Assembly (NCBI GenBank): GCA_013398615.1
Contig: VZSR01000520.1
Location: 21,875,265-21,939,264 of the forward strand
DNA: 64,000 nucleotides
DNA from: Brachypodius melanocephalos
Taxonomy: Eukaryota > Chordata > Aves > Passeriformes > Pycnonotidae
Reading direction: 5' to 3'
This document shows, one piece after another, positions 52,912 to 64,000 of this stretch. The translations under genes and the position numbers were made by a program. Each line of letters begins with the position of its first letter. Position 1 is the first letter of the stretch. Below the pieces are notes generated by a model, which worked only from the letters and a program-made list of their open reading frames with translations, had not been told where the DNA came from and made no database searches.

Positions 52912-54037
52912 TGTGGTAGGTCGACCCTGTCTGGATGCTAGATACCCATGAAAGCCACTCTAATACTCCCCTTCTCAGCTGGACAGGTAAGAGAAAATAC
53001 AACAAAGATTCATGAAAATATAACAAAGATTCGTGAATTGAGATAAGAACTGGGAGAGAAATAACGCACTTGCCAAATATTATCATGGGTAAAACAGGGT
53101 CAGCTTAGGGATATTAACTGAATTTATTACTAACTAAATCAGAGCAGGACAATAAGAAGTAAAATGAATTTTAGAAACACATTTCCCCCAGCCCTTCCTC
53201 CTTCCCAAGCTGTGCCTCCTTCTTCTTCAGCAGCTAAGGGAGACGGAGAATGGGGGTTATGGTCCATTCATCACAATTTGTTTCTGGTACTTCTCAGGGG
53301 AAAAGGATTTCCCTTCTCCAGTGTGGTGTTCCTCCCATAGGTGACAGTTCTCCAGGAATTTCTCCAGTGTGAGTCCATCCCACGGGCAGCAGTTCTCAGT
53401 GAGCTGCTGCAATGTGGGCCACTCTTCCATGGGGTGCAGTCCTTTAGGCACAGCCTGCTCGAGTGTGAGTCCCTGGAGGATTATGAGTCCTACCAAGACA
53501 CCTGTTCCACTGTGGGCTCCTCTCTCCACAGGCCTGCGGGTCTCTGCCAGGAGCCTGCTCCAGGACAGGTTTCTACTGGGTTCACAGCCTCCTCACAGGC
53601 ATTCACCCACTCCAGTGTGGGTCTCCTCCATGGGCTTCAGGTGGATTTCTGTATCCCCATGGTGCTCCATGGGCTGCAGGGGCACAGCTGCCTCACCATG
53701 GACAGGGGTTGCAGGGGAACCTCAGCATCCGGTGCCTGGAGCACCTCCTGCCTCTCCTTCTCCACTGACCTTGGTGTCTGCAGAGCTGTTGCTCTCACAT
53801 TTTGTCACTCTCCTCTTCTCTGGCTGCAATTACATCTCTACAATAACTTTTGTTTGTTTGTTAAATAGGTTATCACAAAGTCATTACTGCTATTTTTGAC
53901 TGACTTGGCTTTGACCAAGCTCCTGGAGCTGGCTGGCCTCGGCTCTGCTGGACATGGCAGAAGCTTCTGGCAGCTTCTCACAGAAGCCACCCCTGAAGCC
54001 CCCTGCTAGCAAACTGTGGCCATGCAAACACGGTACA
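52912..54037 (-). mobile_element. long solo LTR of an avian endogenous retrovirus
   Basis: About 1.13 kb. On the plus strand it starts TGTGGTAGGTCGACCCTG and ends GCAAACACGGTACA, so both ends have TG...CA form. Flanks AAAAT and AAAAC suggest a 5-bp target duplication, as in ERVL-like elements. The middle is a degenerate array of the phrase TCCAGTGTGAGTCC / CCATGGGCTGCAG, which I know from long passerine LTRs. An AATAAA signal on the minus strand near 53125 favours minus-strand transcription. Two overlapping open frames of about 175 codons (53341..53899 plus) are accidental readings of this GC-richer array. No gag, pol or env sequence adjoins it. Confidence 0.8.
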
Positions 54038-55964
54038 AAAACTTACATTGTCTTTGGAAGGCTGTTCTGAAGATGAGCTGACAGCCAAATTTGCCCTCTG
54101 AACAAGACTGTAAGCCTCAGTGAGACCCAAATATTGCTGCAAGATGTTCTTTGTTGTGTGAAACCAATGTGCTTCGATATACCCGCTGGCTCTGTATATG
54201 CTGCTCAAGAGGCAGCTTTTGGATTTGAAGTGAGCTTCTCAGAAGACCCAGCAGTTCTGAAGATACACACTGCTCCCAAAACATCTGAAAGAAGAGAGTA
54301 GTTATAGCACTTTCTCACCCAAACACAAGCCTCTGTCCTTATTATGATTGGGCACATTAGTTGTCTTAAGTACTTGCTGTTCTAATAGTTATAATTTAGA
54401 TGGAAAATATGCTATGCTCTGTGCAAGAAGCAGCACAGCAGATCAACAGTCAGAAGGGGAACTTCTGCTCTACAGCTGACTTCTTTATTGTCTTTAGCCT
54501 AGAACATTTTGTTTTCAGTCATCCTGCTGCTGCTGATCTATAATGTGCCTAGACTTTAATCTTTGTCTTGTCACAGCTACTGCTTGCATTGTACACTGTA
54601 GATCCACTATGTCTTTCCCCAATGATGTATAATGCTATATGTACTTGTGATTATCACCTATATATACAAGAAATATAAACCTTTGGAGTTTTATTTTCTT
54701 TTTTTTTTCTAATTCAATAGCATTTGTGCCAGCTTCCAGTCATATGTACCACTTTCCCCTTCTTCAGACCCAAGCTGGCAATTCTCATCCTGAATAGCTT
54801 TAAAATTGCTCATAGCCATCAATGACAACTGAGGCATCACTAAAGAATTTCTCTTATCTCCAAGCTCCAATTTAGATCAGTCATTAAGCTTGAGAAAGCC
54901 TGAGCAAACCTGAGCTGTCATAGCATTGTCCTTCATCACATGCTGTAAGCACAAAAAGTCAACTTCAAAATAAAATTTGTTCTATCTCTTACTACATTTT
55001 GTAATGGTCTAGTATGGACAATAAAGTTTACTGAAATAGGACTGTCAATCTTTGGAACACAGGTAACTATACAGACTTTTTATCTAAGAAAGGCTACTCT
55101 ACCTCAAATCTGATCCACATTAAATCATTTCCTTATATTTCTTCTTTTATACTCTTTGATCTTGTTAGTGATGCGTACTACATTGCCGTGTAGAGCCTAT
55201 TTTATATAAGCTCTTATATTTTATATAAGCTCTTATATTTTATATAAGCTTTTATATATATTTTAGAAACATGAAGTTAAAACATACATTTAAATATGAG
55301 AAGGAAAATATCTAAGTGTTTAAATATCTATTTTATCAAACATATGAAGAATACAGGTATTCTTCTACAGTGTCTGTATAGAAGCTTTCTCTCTTTTGGA
55401 CAGTATTCAGTCTTAAAAGTGACAGTTGCAATCCTCTGCTTAGGATGTATTTCTGAATTTATACTAAATTTTCAACTGTGTCTTAAAATAAGGTCTGGTA
55501 ATCTTTTTGATTATTTTTATTCTTTAGAATCTTTTTTTCTGAGCAGATTGAAGCTGAAAACAAAAATGTCACTTGAATGGGTTTTTGACTTTCTGACAGT
55601 TATCTGATTGTTTGGATAAGGCTTAGTTTGAAGAAAAAGTGCTGTAAACACTCATGATTTACAGTTTCTAAATGTTACAATATGCTTCAAATTAAATATT
55701 TATACGCTTCAAGTTGTCTTGGCATTTTTAGAAGATCCTAAATGTGGGATGAACAAGATGTATTCAAACGATGGGTTTTGGTTGTGTCAAACAAATGGTA
55801 ATCTGCTGGATTACACATTTACCAACTCTCCTAAACCTGCAGGGGGGAAAAATAGGGGGAAACACTCGGTGACGAAATGGAGACAGGGAGGTCTTACCTT
55901 CTGCCATCACAAGCAAAACAGATTTGCTTTGGAGAATATTATTTGATTTCCAACCTAAATAGAT
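54038..55964. other. intergenic sequence
   Basis: No gene was recognised. It holds a three-copy 19-bp tandem repeat (55200..55256). Confidence 0.6.
55200..55262. repeat. 19-bp tandem repeat, three copies
   Basis: The unit TTTTATATAAGCTCTTATA occurs at 55200, 55219 and 55238. The first two copies are identical, the third has one C-to-T change, and a TATATA tail follows. Confidence 0.9.
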
Positions 55965-56480
55965 CCGGATGATGAGAAACCAAGCCAGAATTTACAAAAG
56001 AACTTTAATCCTCACCATCTCCTTCATTTCCAGTCTCCACTTTAATCCTTCAGTCCCAATTCTTGTACCCAGCATCCTCTTAGCAGAGGGCTTGCAGGGA
56101 CCTGGGTTGTGGTCAGTACGTAGCAATTCCTCTCTGCTGCTTGTTCCCCCTCACATTTTCCCCCTGCATTCCTGTGTGTGTTCTCTCCATTGTCCTTCAG
56201 GAAAAACTCTGTTCCAGGATTGGTTCTCCATGAGCTCAAATTCCTTCAGGAAATATCTATCTGCTCTGAAAGAAAGTTTACCATGGTCTGCACTGTGTAT
56301 ATCTGCTCTACAGTGGTCTTCTCCATGGGCTCCAGAGGGGATCTCTGCTCTGGGTGCCTGGATTACTGCCTCATACCCATTCTTCTCTAACCTTGATGTT
56401 AGAGAAGAATGTCTATCCCTTTTTCCCCCCCCTCTCAATCTTCTGTCTCTGCAGCATATTTGTCCTTTCCTATTTTATTA
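55965..56480. mobile_element. older LTR relic related to the long LTR
   Basis: The phrases TTCCTTCAGGAAATATCTAT, TCTTCTCCATGGGCTCCAGA and GGGGATCTCTGCTCTGGGTG followed by CCTGGA match the repeated phrases of avian ERV LTRs and of 52912..54037, but the copy is diverged and its ends are unclear. A 170-codon plus-strand frame through it (55969..56481) is not a gene. A perfect 14-bp inverted repeat sits inside it. Confidence 0.65.
56378..56411. repeat. perfect inverted repeat, 14-bp arms
   Basis: CATTCTTCTCTAAC, spacer CTTGAT, then GTTAGAGAAGAATG. It lies within the LTR relic, where the related LTR at 53752..53784 reads CTTCTCCACTGACCTTGGTG and has no hairpin. Confidence 0.9.
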
Positions 56481-59400
56481 AATGGGGTTTTAACCTACAA
56501 AATGTTCAGAAAGATTGATTTCAGGAATGCCTGTGGTGTAAGGACCTGCTCAATGTGAGTAAGGGCAGGATATGACACAAAAAATATATATTTCTCAGTG
56601 AAAGAGAAAATGAAAATACTATTAGAGGATCTTATCTAAGATATTTTCTCACATTTTTCAGTATGCCATTATAAAATTTAGTTAATAAAATTGGCTGTGA
56701 TTTTTAAATCATTCCGGAACGCTCAATATTTGTGTGAAAAGATGAAAGCATATACAGATATGGTTTATGAAGGTTTTTTATTTCATAGCTAAACATATAC
56801 ACTCTAATGCATTCATTTATCATTCCTTAAATTTTCTAAATTATGTCTCTTTTTAGGTCTTTTCTATGGAGCTCTTGGTTGCAGCAAGTTTCATCCCCAC
56901 CTTCACAAGTGAAAAAGGACATGGCATTAGATGTAAACATAACCAGACACACATATTTCTGATTACCTGCTATTTATCTGCAGTTATAGAAAGATGGATA
57001 AATAAAAAGGAAGTGAACTGAAAAGCTTTCAGATGAATACGTGCTATTATATATAGAATACATGGAATACAGAGTTGTAAATTGAGAGATCCACAACTGG
57101 ATCTACAAATACTGTGAGCAGTCTTTCTTTCAGACAGCTTAGTGATTTTCTCCCACACTGCAGTTATTTAAATGTTTGATCACATATTTTATTAATACAA
57201 ATAAATATCTACGAACTCAATCTCGTTTTCATAGTTCAGATTTATATAAAAGAAGAATATTGAATTTTTAAAAGCATCCAATGGATTTGATTCTTCTGTT
57301 AGTGTTAGCTGTTTTAGAATGTGAAGCTGATAGAATGTTTTCCATTCCTCGTTTTGTGCCTAAATGCTTAGGACTGATCTCAACCAAGAAAAAAAGTGGA
57401 GTGGAGGAACCATTTTTATTATTTGCTTACTAAATATGTCACCGTCTCAAAACGTTAAATACTAAACAAAAAACATATCCATATATATTTCCTGATCTGT
57501 TGTAACACACGTCATAATTCAATTAACTAGAACACAGCAATTTTAAAGTATATATGCACACAGTCTACCTTTTACAGCCTGCAAGTGATCCATTAAAAAA
57601 AAAATTACTTCTAATTAAGTCATGTCAGATTTGTTTTGACTAATGGGCTGAATCTTGCAGATCAATAGGTCTCTGAGAAATTCCAAGGTTTGGCTTCCCT
57701 ATGGAACTAAAGCAGCAAACTGTGGACAGCAGAGCCTGAACAACATAACTGCATGTGCAGTTTGACTTCCACATCTTTGTTCAGTGCTTAAGCAAACGTT
57801 CTAGCTCTGTCAGTCAACAACATTCCCTGACAGAATCACTTTTGCCTTGTGTGCTCAGTTCACAGAAACATTGGTGGAAAACTCTAGATTGTGAGCAATC
57901 TGTATCCACTTTGCACAGCAGTAAATGATGATACGAAGGGAAAGTCAGCAAGGATCACGCCTCAGACAGTCACGCTGCTCCGCTGTCTGGCATTCATTTC
58001 ACAGTCTCAAATTCCCATATACTATTACATGAGTTCTGAACCTGGAAAAAGGTGCTTAACTGATATCCTTGGGAAAAGAAATTGAACAACCATGTCATTA
58101 CAAATTCTTTCTGTAACAGAAAGAAACAAGATTTTGAATCTTGATTAGATGTCGGTCTCATTTAATTTTGGAGCAAAAGTAGAGATCATTAGCCCAGGTG
58201 CTTAGAAGCCTTCTAATTTATTCTTGAAAAATTTAGAACCCAAATAATGGAAATATTCAAAATGTATTGCATTTGGCATCCCTTGGGCCATAAACCAACA
58301 CAGTGGAAAAATAAATGGTTGATAGGTAATTTGGGAATTTAATTTTTTTATGAAGCCAGTATGTTTCAGATCCACAGGCTATCAGTAATTAATACTGTAT
58401 GAAGAAGTAATAGAGTTGCAGTGATACGAGTCCAGATTATCAAACTTCTAAAGAAGGAATATGAAGATTTAACTACAAATTGTAACCATATATCTGCGTA
58501 GTTACATGTTTTATCATGTATTGTTATTAATGCTTAATCTTTAAACGCTCTTATTTTATTTCATCTAGCAGAAAATGAAAACATGATAATAATTACTGAG
58601 GATACCACTGAGGTAATTTCAAAAGTTGTACATTTTTATTGCTGAAGCTAAATTTTTTTCTATGGCTATTACTTAACCTAAAAAATTTAAATATCTTCCT
58701 TCCACAGGTGAACAATATAAATATAGAAATGGTGGAAGCTTAAATGCATAGGATTGGTATATTTCCTGACTGTATTAGCTGAGTTTCTTCTGTGAACTAT
58801 TATAGACTGCGTTTCTTCTAATGAAAATTTTAAATATGCATAAAAATAAGGTTACATAATTCTATTAATTTTCAATTATTTTTATTTAAATAAATTCTGA
58901 AATATTCTCATTGTCATTCTAATGTCGTTCTTCAATTCTAAAAGCACATGTGAATTAGATCCATGCCTAAATGGGGATTACTCACAGCTCTTTGCAGATA
59001 CTAAAAAAAGCTTACACATTACAGTTAATCTTGCTTGCTAATACTTGCCAACAACATTTAGTAAGGGATTAAGAACAGATTCAGGAAGTTAAATTCAGGA
59101 AAAAAATCCAAACCAAAACAATTCCTCAGAGGTATGAAATATTTTTATTATTGGTATTAGCACTAAAGAAGCGCTAGAGCCTGTTAAATATAACAAGGGG
59201 ACCAGACTGACAGAAAGAAAAAAAAAGATACTTCAAAATCATTTTTCAGAAGCCATTCCAGGGTAGTCCAAGGACACAAGTGACTGACAAAGTTCAACAC
59301 AGTGACCAGTGCTCACCAACACTTTCAACACCTGGGCATGGACAACCATGTCTGTTGTGTTTTCAACTGGTCTCTCTTAAGTGGCTGCACTGATAAAATG

Positions 59401-60889
59401 TAGGTGAGCAGCCAAGAAAGGAGGAGAGATGTTGGTATCCCATTTTCAACAGAAGGCAAAAAAGTCTTTTATAGACATGTTTGTGACATTCTTACTCTCT
59501 CTTCTTAACTCCTGTTCTTATTTGTGAAAGGAAAATTGACAAAGAAAAGCAAGCTTCTTCTTTATCATCATATTTGTTTTTATGTGCTTTTTCCTTCACT
59601 TAAAACCCTCTAAATTAGTGACTGTTATGTTTACAGAGTGCTGACAGTTGCTGAAAACATTTCATCTCATACAGCACAAAGAGAAATACAAAAGGAAATA
59701 GTCATAAAGGATTATTATTCTTTTTCAGGTTTTCCAGTACTTCTGCTTTCTTGGTGCTATATAACAATGCACTTTTACATTACAGAAGAAAGTACAATAT
59801 ACAGAAGATAGCCTTCAAATGAAAGAACTATTTTAGCTAGATCCATTTCTTCACATATCTTTTCCTTCCAAGATAAGTGGGCTTGGTGATGACTAGCAGC
59901 TAAAATTTAGGTCCATTTTCAAATCACACTCTGCTTTTGACTAAGAGGTTTTCATATGATCAGAATTTAGAAGTGAAAAGACATCCCATTTTTCCTTTTT
60001 CCTTAAAAAAAAATTAATACCATCTAATGTTAATAACTGTTGGATACTGATCTGTCCACTGTAGAACAGTACAGTGTATTGTAAAAGCCAGAACCTGTAA
60101 AATCTTAATCTTATTAAAATAGACATTTTCATGTTTTCATCATAAGATTGTTGGCATGGGGGAATATCCACACACAGTTTCTGAGACATTGCTTTTTGTC
60201 AGTCAGCAAATAACTTGTGAATGTCCAATCACCAAATAAAGGATCGAGGTGATTTGGAAAGTAAGAGGAGTTCAGAAGGAGGTGAAGACTGAACTCTAAT
60301 CTGTACCCACATTCTCAAAGTATCTTTGACTGACAACCTCAAAAGGAAGGGAAAGCCATTCTTTTCCTCCTCTGTCCAAAAGACCTTATAAGTGCATAAT
60401 TATCTTTCTTGGGTGGTCAGCTGGGATAACATATTTTCTCCACCTTCCTCTTTTCCAATCTAAGTCTAAAATATCCTTTTTCTTTCTAGTCCTTACTGCC
60501 CTTCTAACGCCTCCAAGGTAGCAGAGGGTAAGAAATACTAACAGAATAAGAAAAATCTTTGCATCACTCATGCAGATCAAGGATGTGCTCTCTGAATGTA
60601 GCAATAAGAGGGGAAAATGTTACACCATTCTCAGTACCTCATATTATGCCTGACTTGCTATAAATTTGTAAAACTACTGTGTGCTTTAGCTCTTCTTTTT
60701 CATATCTGAAAATATCTGGAATACTAATTATAAATATTTTTATTTTCAAATTCTTGAACCATTGTGTGTTTTCCCAAATCACAGTTTGTTATAAGAAGAC
60801 CCTACTCACCTTCTACCCTAGTATTCAATTTATAATCATCAGTAGTGTTCAGTTGGAGAAAACTGTCTGTGGCCAGAATACTATGAGGC

Positions 60890-60892
<3 letters not shown>

Positions 60893-60933
<41 letters not shown>

Positions 60934-60935
60934 AT
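60893..60935. repeat. (TA)n then (TG)n microsatellite
   Basis: About 16 TA units are followed by TGTGTGTGTA. The repetitive isoleucine-tyrosine reading across it is an artefact. Confidence 0.9.
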
Positions 60936-62943
60936 AGTACTATGTATTTTATGTATATATTATATCTTAGTACTGCCTCTCAGGCTACAAGAGTCTGTGG
61001 CCTTGAGTGTTTCTGAGCTGACATTGGTTTTTGTCTTTGAAAATAACATAAAATCTGTTGTTTCCACAGCAATTTGATAACTTGATAGTGGAAACGAAGC
61101 AGATATATTTATCTGAGGCCTAAAACCTTGCAAATGTATTCATTTCTGTATTCATCCCAGGCTATCTGGCATTTACTGAGGTTTCTGGAGAATATAATTG
61201 CAGAGGTTTGAGTTTACAATAGACACATTATTTGCTTTAGATTTGAAGATTATAAAAGAACTAATGGGATGGTAACAAAGACCACAGTGGGAGAAGCAGG
61301 GAGGGGACATGGTGTACAGTGCTGAGTGGCAGCAAATGTTTGATAGACAGTGACTTCTAGTTTGTAATTACTGCAGAGTTCCAAACTAAGTGGAAGTTGA
61401 AAATCTTTGTCTCCCTACCATATCACAGCTATGAGGGACAGCTCCCGCAGAAAGCAGGACCCAAAGACAACACGTGACACACTGAAGTGTCTTTCTGTGG
61501 CTCTGAGAGCTATCTTTTATCTTACACAAAATACTCTTTATTTCCTGGTGCTGTAAGCTTCCACGTATACATGGAGTGAATATTATGAAAAACCATAAAA
61601 CTGGTAGGACCCTGTCCTTTAAGAATTTTCCCAGTAATACTACATTCTGCCTAAAGAGTTCATTCCTACCCCTTAGACAGGAAAAGAGTTTTGAGCAGTT
61701 TTTGTCCAGACACCTCTGAATTCTCCATCTGTTTGAAATGATCATTAATATTTGAAAACCAACTCTTCTTTCCTACATCATCCTGACATCCTCAACAGCA
61801 GGAAAGACCACAAAGAAATGGAAAGTAAGAGGATAACCAGAAGAAGCTAAACTAAGTGAAATTCAGATGGCTGGCAATTCTTCTGTCTTGCATTGAATAT
61901 AAAGTCTGACATGCAAAAGGAGGGTCAGCTGGCAGGTATAGCAAATCTGCACCAGCTTGGAGCTAGTAGAAATTGTCAAAACTTCTTTATTTCCCTGTCT
62001 ATCTTTCTTGATAGTATGAAAACAAAGAGGTTTAGATTGCACAAATCATTGGAGAAGTTGAAGCTTTGTAATCTCCTCAGTGAAGTAGCATAAAGGAGGA
62101 TGCAGTACTTTTACTGCAATTTCACTGCAGTTTTTTCCTCTGCAAAGAGCAGAACGGTATGCAGCACTTGATGTTTTATTTCACCTTAAACAATGTAATT
62201 CTTTGGTACAGCAGCAGTTTCTACCTGTCCTAATTGATCACAGACAATAAAAGTCTGTTCTTTTGGCCAGCACTCTGATAGAAAATCTTCTGAGCAGAGC
62301 AGTGAGTTGCTGCAGAACAGTATAGTCAAAACATTTTATTGGATGTTTTACTTACTACCTCACATAGCATTTTAAGTTACAAGGTTTTATGTATAAAATT
62401 TCTAAAGTAGATTCAACCATATAGATACAAAGACGTCTTGTGTGCATCAAAAAATCTGATCTAGACAACAGACAACATTTTGTAATTTTAGCAGGTATTT
62501 ATCAGTGGTTCTGTAAACTACCTGGAATTGTTTACCTCAAATTTTTCTCATCACAATTAAAATTTGTATCCTGCCTTTATTCATGAAAGGGAATTTAACG
62601 TAACATGCAAATACCCCAAAATTTTTGGGGTACATTAATATTGCAATGGAAAAACGTGTTGATTTTCAGTGGTCTGACATAATTTATCTAGAAAAATACC
62701 CCATAACTTGGATAGGAAACATTTTTTTTAATTGAAAATGTTAAAGATGGAAGAAAAAAATCTGTATAAAAACACTATCTATGTAGAACATATTTTGCTA
62801 TTTCAAGCTTCTTTTTTTTCTTATCCAAGTGCAGAACAAACCACACGGCCATCAGAGTCAAAATACTAAAAAATAAAGCAGAAATTTTTAAAAAGTGGGA
62901 TTTATTGATACTGCTCTTATCTGATAGTGCTGTTATCTGATAG

Positions 62944-62970
62944 TATTTTCACACTGATAGTGTGAAAATA
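62944..62970. repeat. perfect inverted repeat, 12-bp arms, 3-nt loop
   Basis: TATTTTCACACT, loop GAT, then AGTGTGAAAATA. Just before it, CTTATCTGATAGTGCTG and TTATCTGATAGTATT form an imperfect direct repeat. Confidence 0.9.
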
Positions 62971-63867
62971 TTACTCTGTATTTGTTTGTCTTATCATACC
63001 ACTCTGAAATACAACAGCTGCTAAAGAATGATATATAAGAACAAATGAAGGCTTCACATAAAACAGATTCCTTAATCAATGGAATCAATAAATATATGTG
63101 AAAAAGTGGAGAAAAGGCTGCACCTCAAATGGATTCCCAGTGGGATATGTGTAAACCTCATCAAAATCATGCTTTCAGAAACTAGTTTCCTTGAGTTCCA
63201 TCTTGGATTCATTATCAGCTTGTCCTTCAAATCTCTTAATTGTTGTATGTGCTTGTTTTCCATGTAAGCAAATATTTTCTCACTTTCTCACTAGGGCTCT
63301 AGAGAATTAATGTGAAATCACGTAAAAGTGAACATGAAATCCCAGAAAGTAGGAGTCAAAGTGGAAGAAATCTTAACTAATTACTGAGTCTCAAAGGCAG
63401 CCTCAGCTGCATTTCCATAATGAGGAATATATGTTTTTCTAAGAGCCTTTTAAAAACACCTAATAATGGCTATTTTGCAATCTCCCTTGGCAACCTGATC
63501 AGCAACTTGCTCAGGAACAATTCGTGCAGAGTTTTAGTTAGGAAAAGCCATGAAGTCTCCTTTAGAGGCAACAGGGCTTCTTCTGAGCAGCTATATGGAA
63601 AGTTCTCCCTCCCATTCAAGCCCCTCTACTGAGGCTGGCAGAGTGTCAAGGATGATGACACATTTCATTTGGAAATCTTGGTTCACGCTCATGCCAGCAT
63701 ATGAAACTCAGGATGTCTGTGGGTCAGACTTTATTTCTTCTGATGGCCTTCTGTCCCATGTAGTCACTTCCAGCAACAGGGCAGGACAACAACATCAAAA
63801 GCCAAGAAGGATGACCCTTCTAATTGCAACTTTTGACAAATATCTAATCTGGTTCTTTTAGCTTGTA

Positions 63868-63882
63868 TTTTTTTTTTTTTTT
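63868..63882. repeat. poly-T tract
   Basis: A run of 15 T residues. Confidence 0.9.
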
Positions 63883-64000
63883 AATTACCTGTCCACTGAT
63901 CTATGTACGAATGCAAATTTATGCATAGCGATTTTTTTGCTGTTTCTGGTTTTGAATGTTCCAATAATCCAAATAATCCACTCAGAAAAAAAGAAAAAGC

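Larger units (their letters stand above)
56481..64000. other. intergenic sequence to window end
   Basis: AT-rich, with no recognised gene. It holds a (TA)n microsatellite (60893..60935), a perfect hairpin (62944..62970), a T run (63868..63882) and a somewhat GC-richer, repeat-free block at about 57640..58080. Confidence 0.6.

Noticed and set aside
53341..53899. Two overlapping plus-strand frames of about 175 codons
   Set aside because: Both lie inside the long LTR, overlap each other in different frames and reflect its repeated phrases.
55969..56481. Plus-strand frame of 170 codons
   Set aside because: It lies in the LTR relic and has no protein family features.
60679..61077. 132-codon plus-strand frame
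   Set aside because: It runs through a TA microsatellite and has no recognisable domain or splice support.
1..64000. tRNA, rRNA, CRISPR, bacterial operon or phage features
   Set aside because: None were seen, and the content is vertebrate nuclear DNA.

Overview
This is vertebrate nuclear DNA, almost certainly from a bird and probably a songbird. It is AT-rich and intron- or desert-like, with CR1 LINE tails, bird-type endogenous retrovirus LTRs and few other transposons. One exon (10938..11081, minus strand) can be read directly as the first KH-domain exon of NOVA1, the neuronal YCAY-binding splicing regulator. I recognise only one gene, so most long reading frames in the window are treated as chance.

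Layout. Positions 1..10937 are NOVA1 intron 2, read right to left. 10938..11081 is exon 2, ending in the first KH domain. 11082 to about 12.9 kb is intron 1. About 12.47..14.15 kb is a CpG-rich promoter and first-exon region. It is broken by a 100-N assembly gap (12890..12989) and flanked by a long polypurine tract, which is polypyrimidine in the NOVA1 sense. The first coding exon (N-terminus of about 45 residues) is not in the visible sequence and most likely lies in that gap. From about 14.2 kb to the end the window is intergenic. From known synteny this is probably the gene desert between NOVA1 and FOXG1. It holds CR1 fragments, three clear solo LTRs, one older LTR relic, simple repeats, a second gap (35463..35618) and several perfect hairpins.

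The most interesting signal is a 77-nt candidate exon inside NOVA1 intron 2 (3531..3607, minus strand). It has a pyrimidine-rich CAG acceptor and a consensus CAG/GTAAGA donor. It is open in exactly the frame left by exon 2 and ends in phase 0 on a CAG glutamine codon, as I expect canonical exon 3 to do. Its translation looks like the second half of a KH domain (last beta strand, then C-terminal helix). If real, it would be an alternative to canonical exon 3, giving NOVA1 a different KH1 C-terminal half and dropping the linker that follows. YCAY sites are dense around it, so NOVA could regulate it. This rests on reading alone and needs RNA-seq and cross-species conservation.
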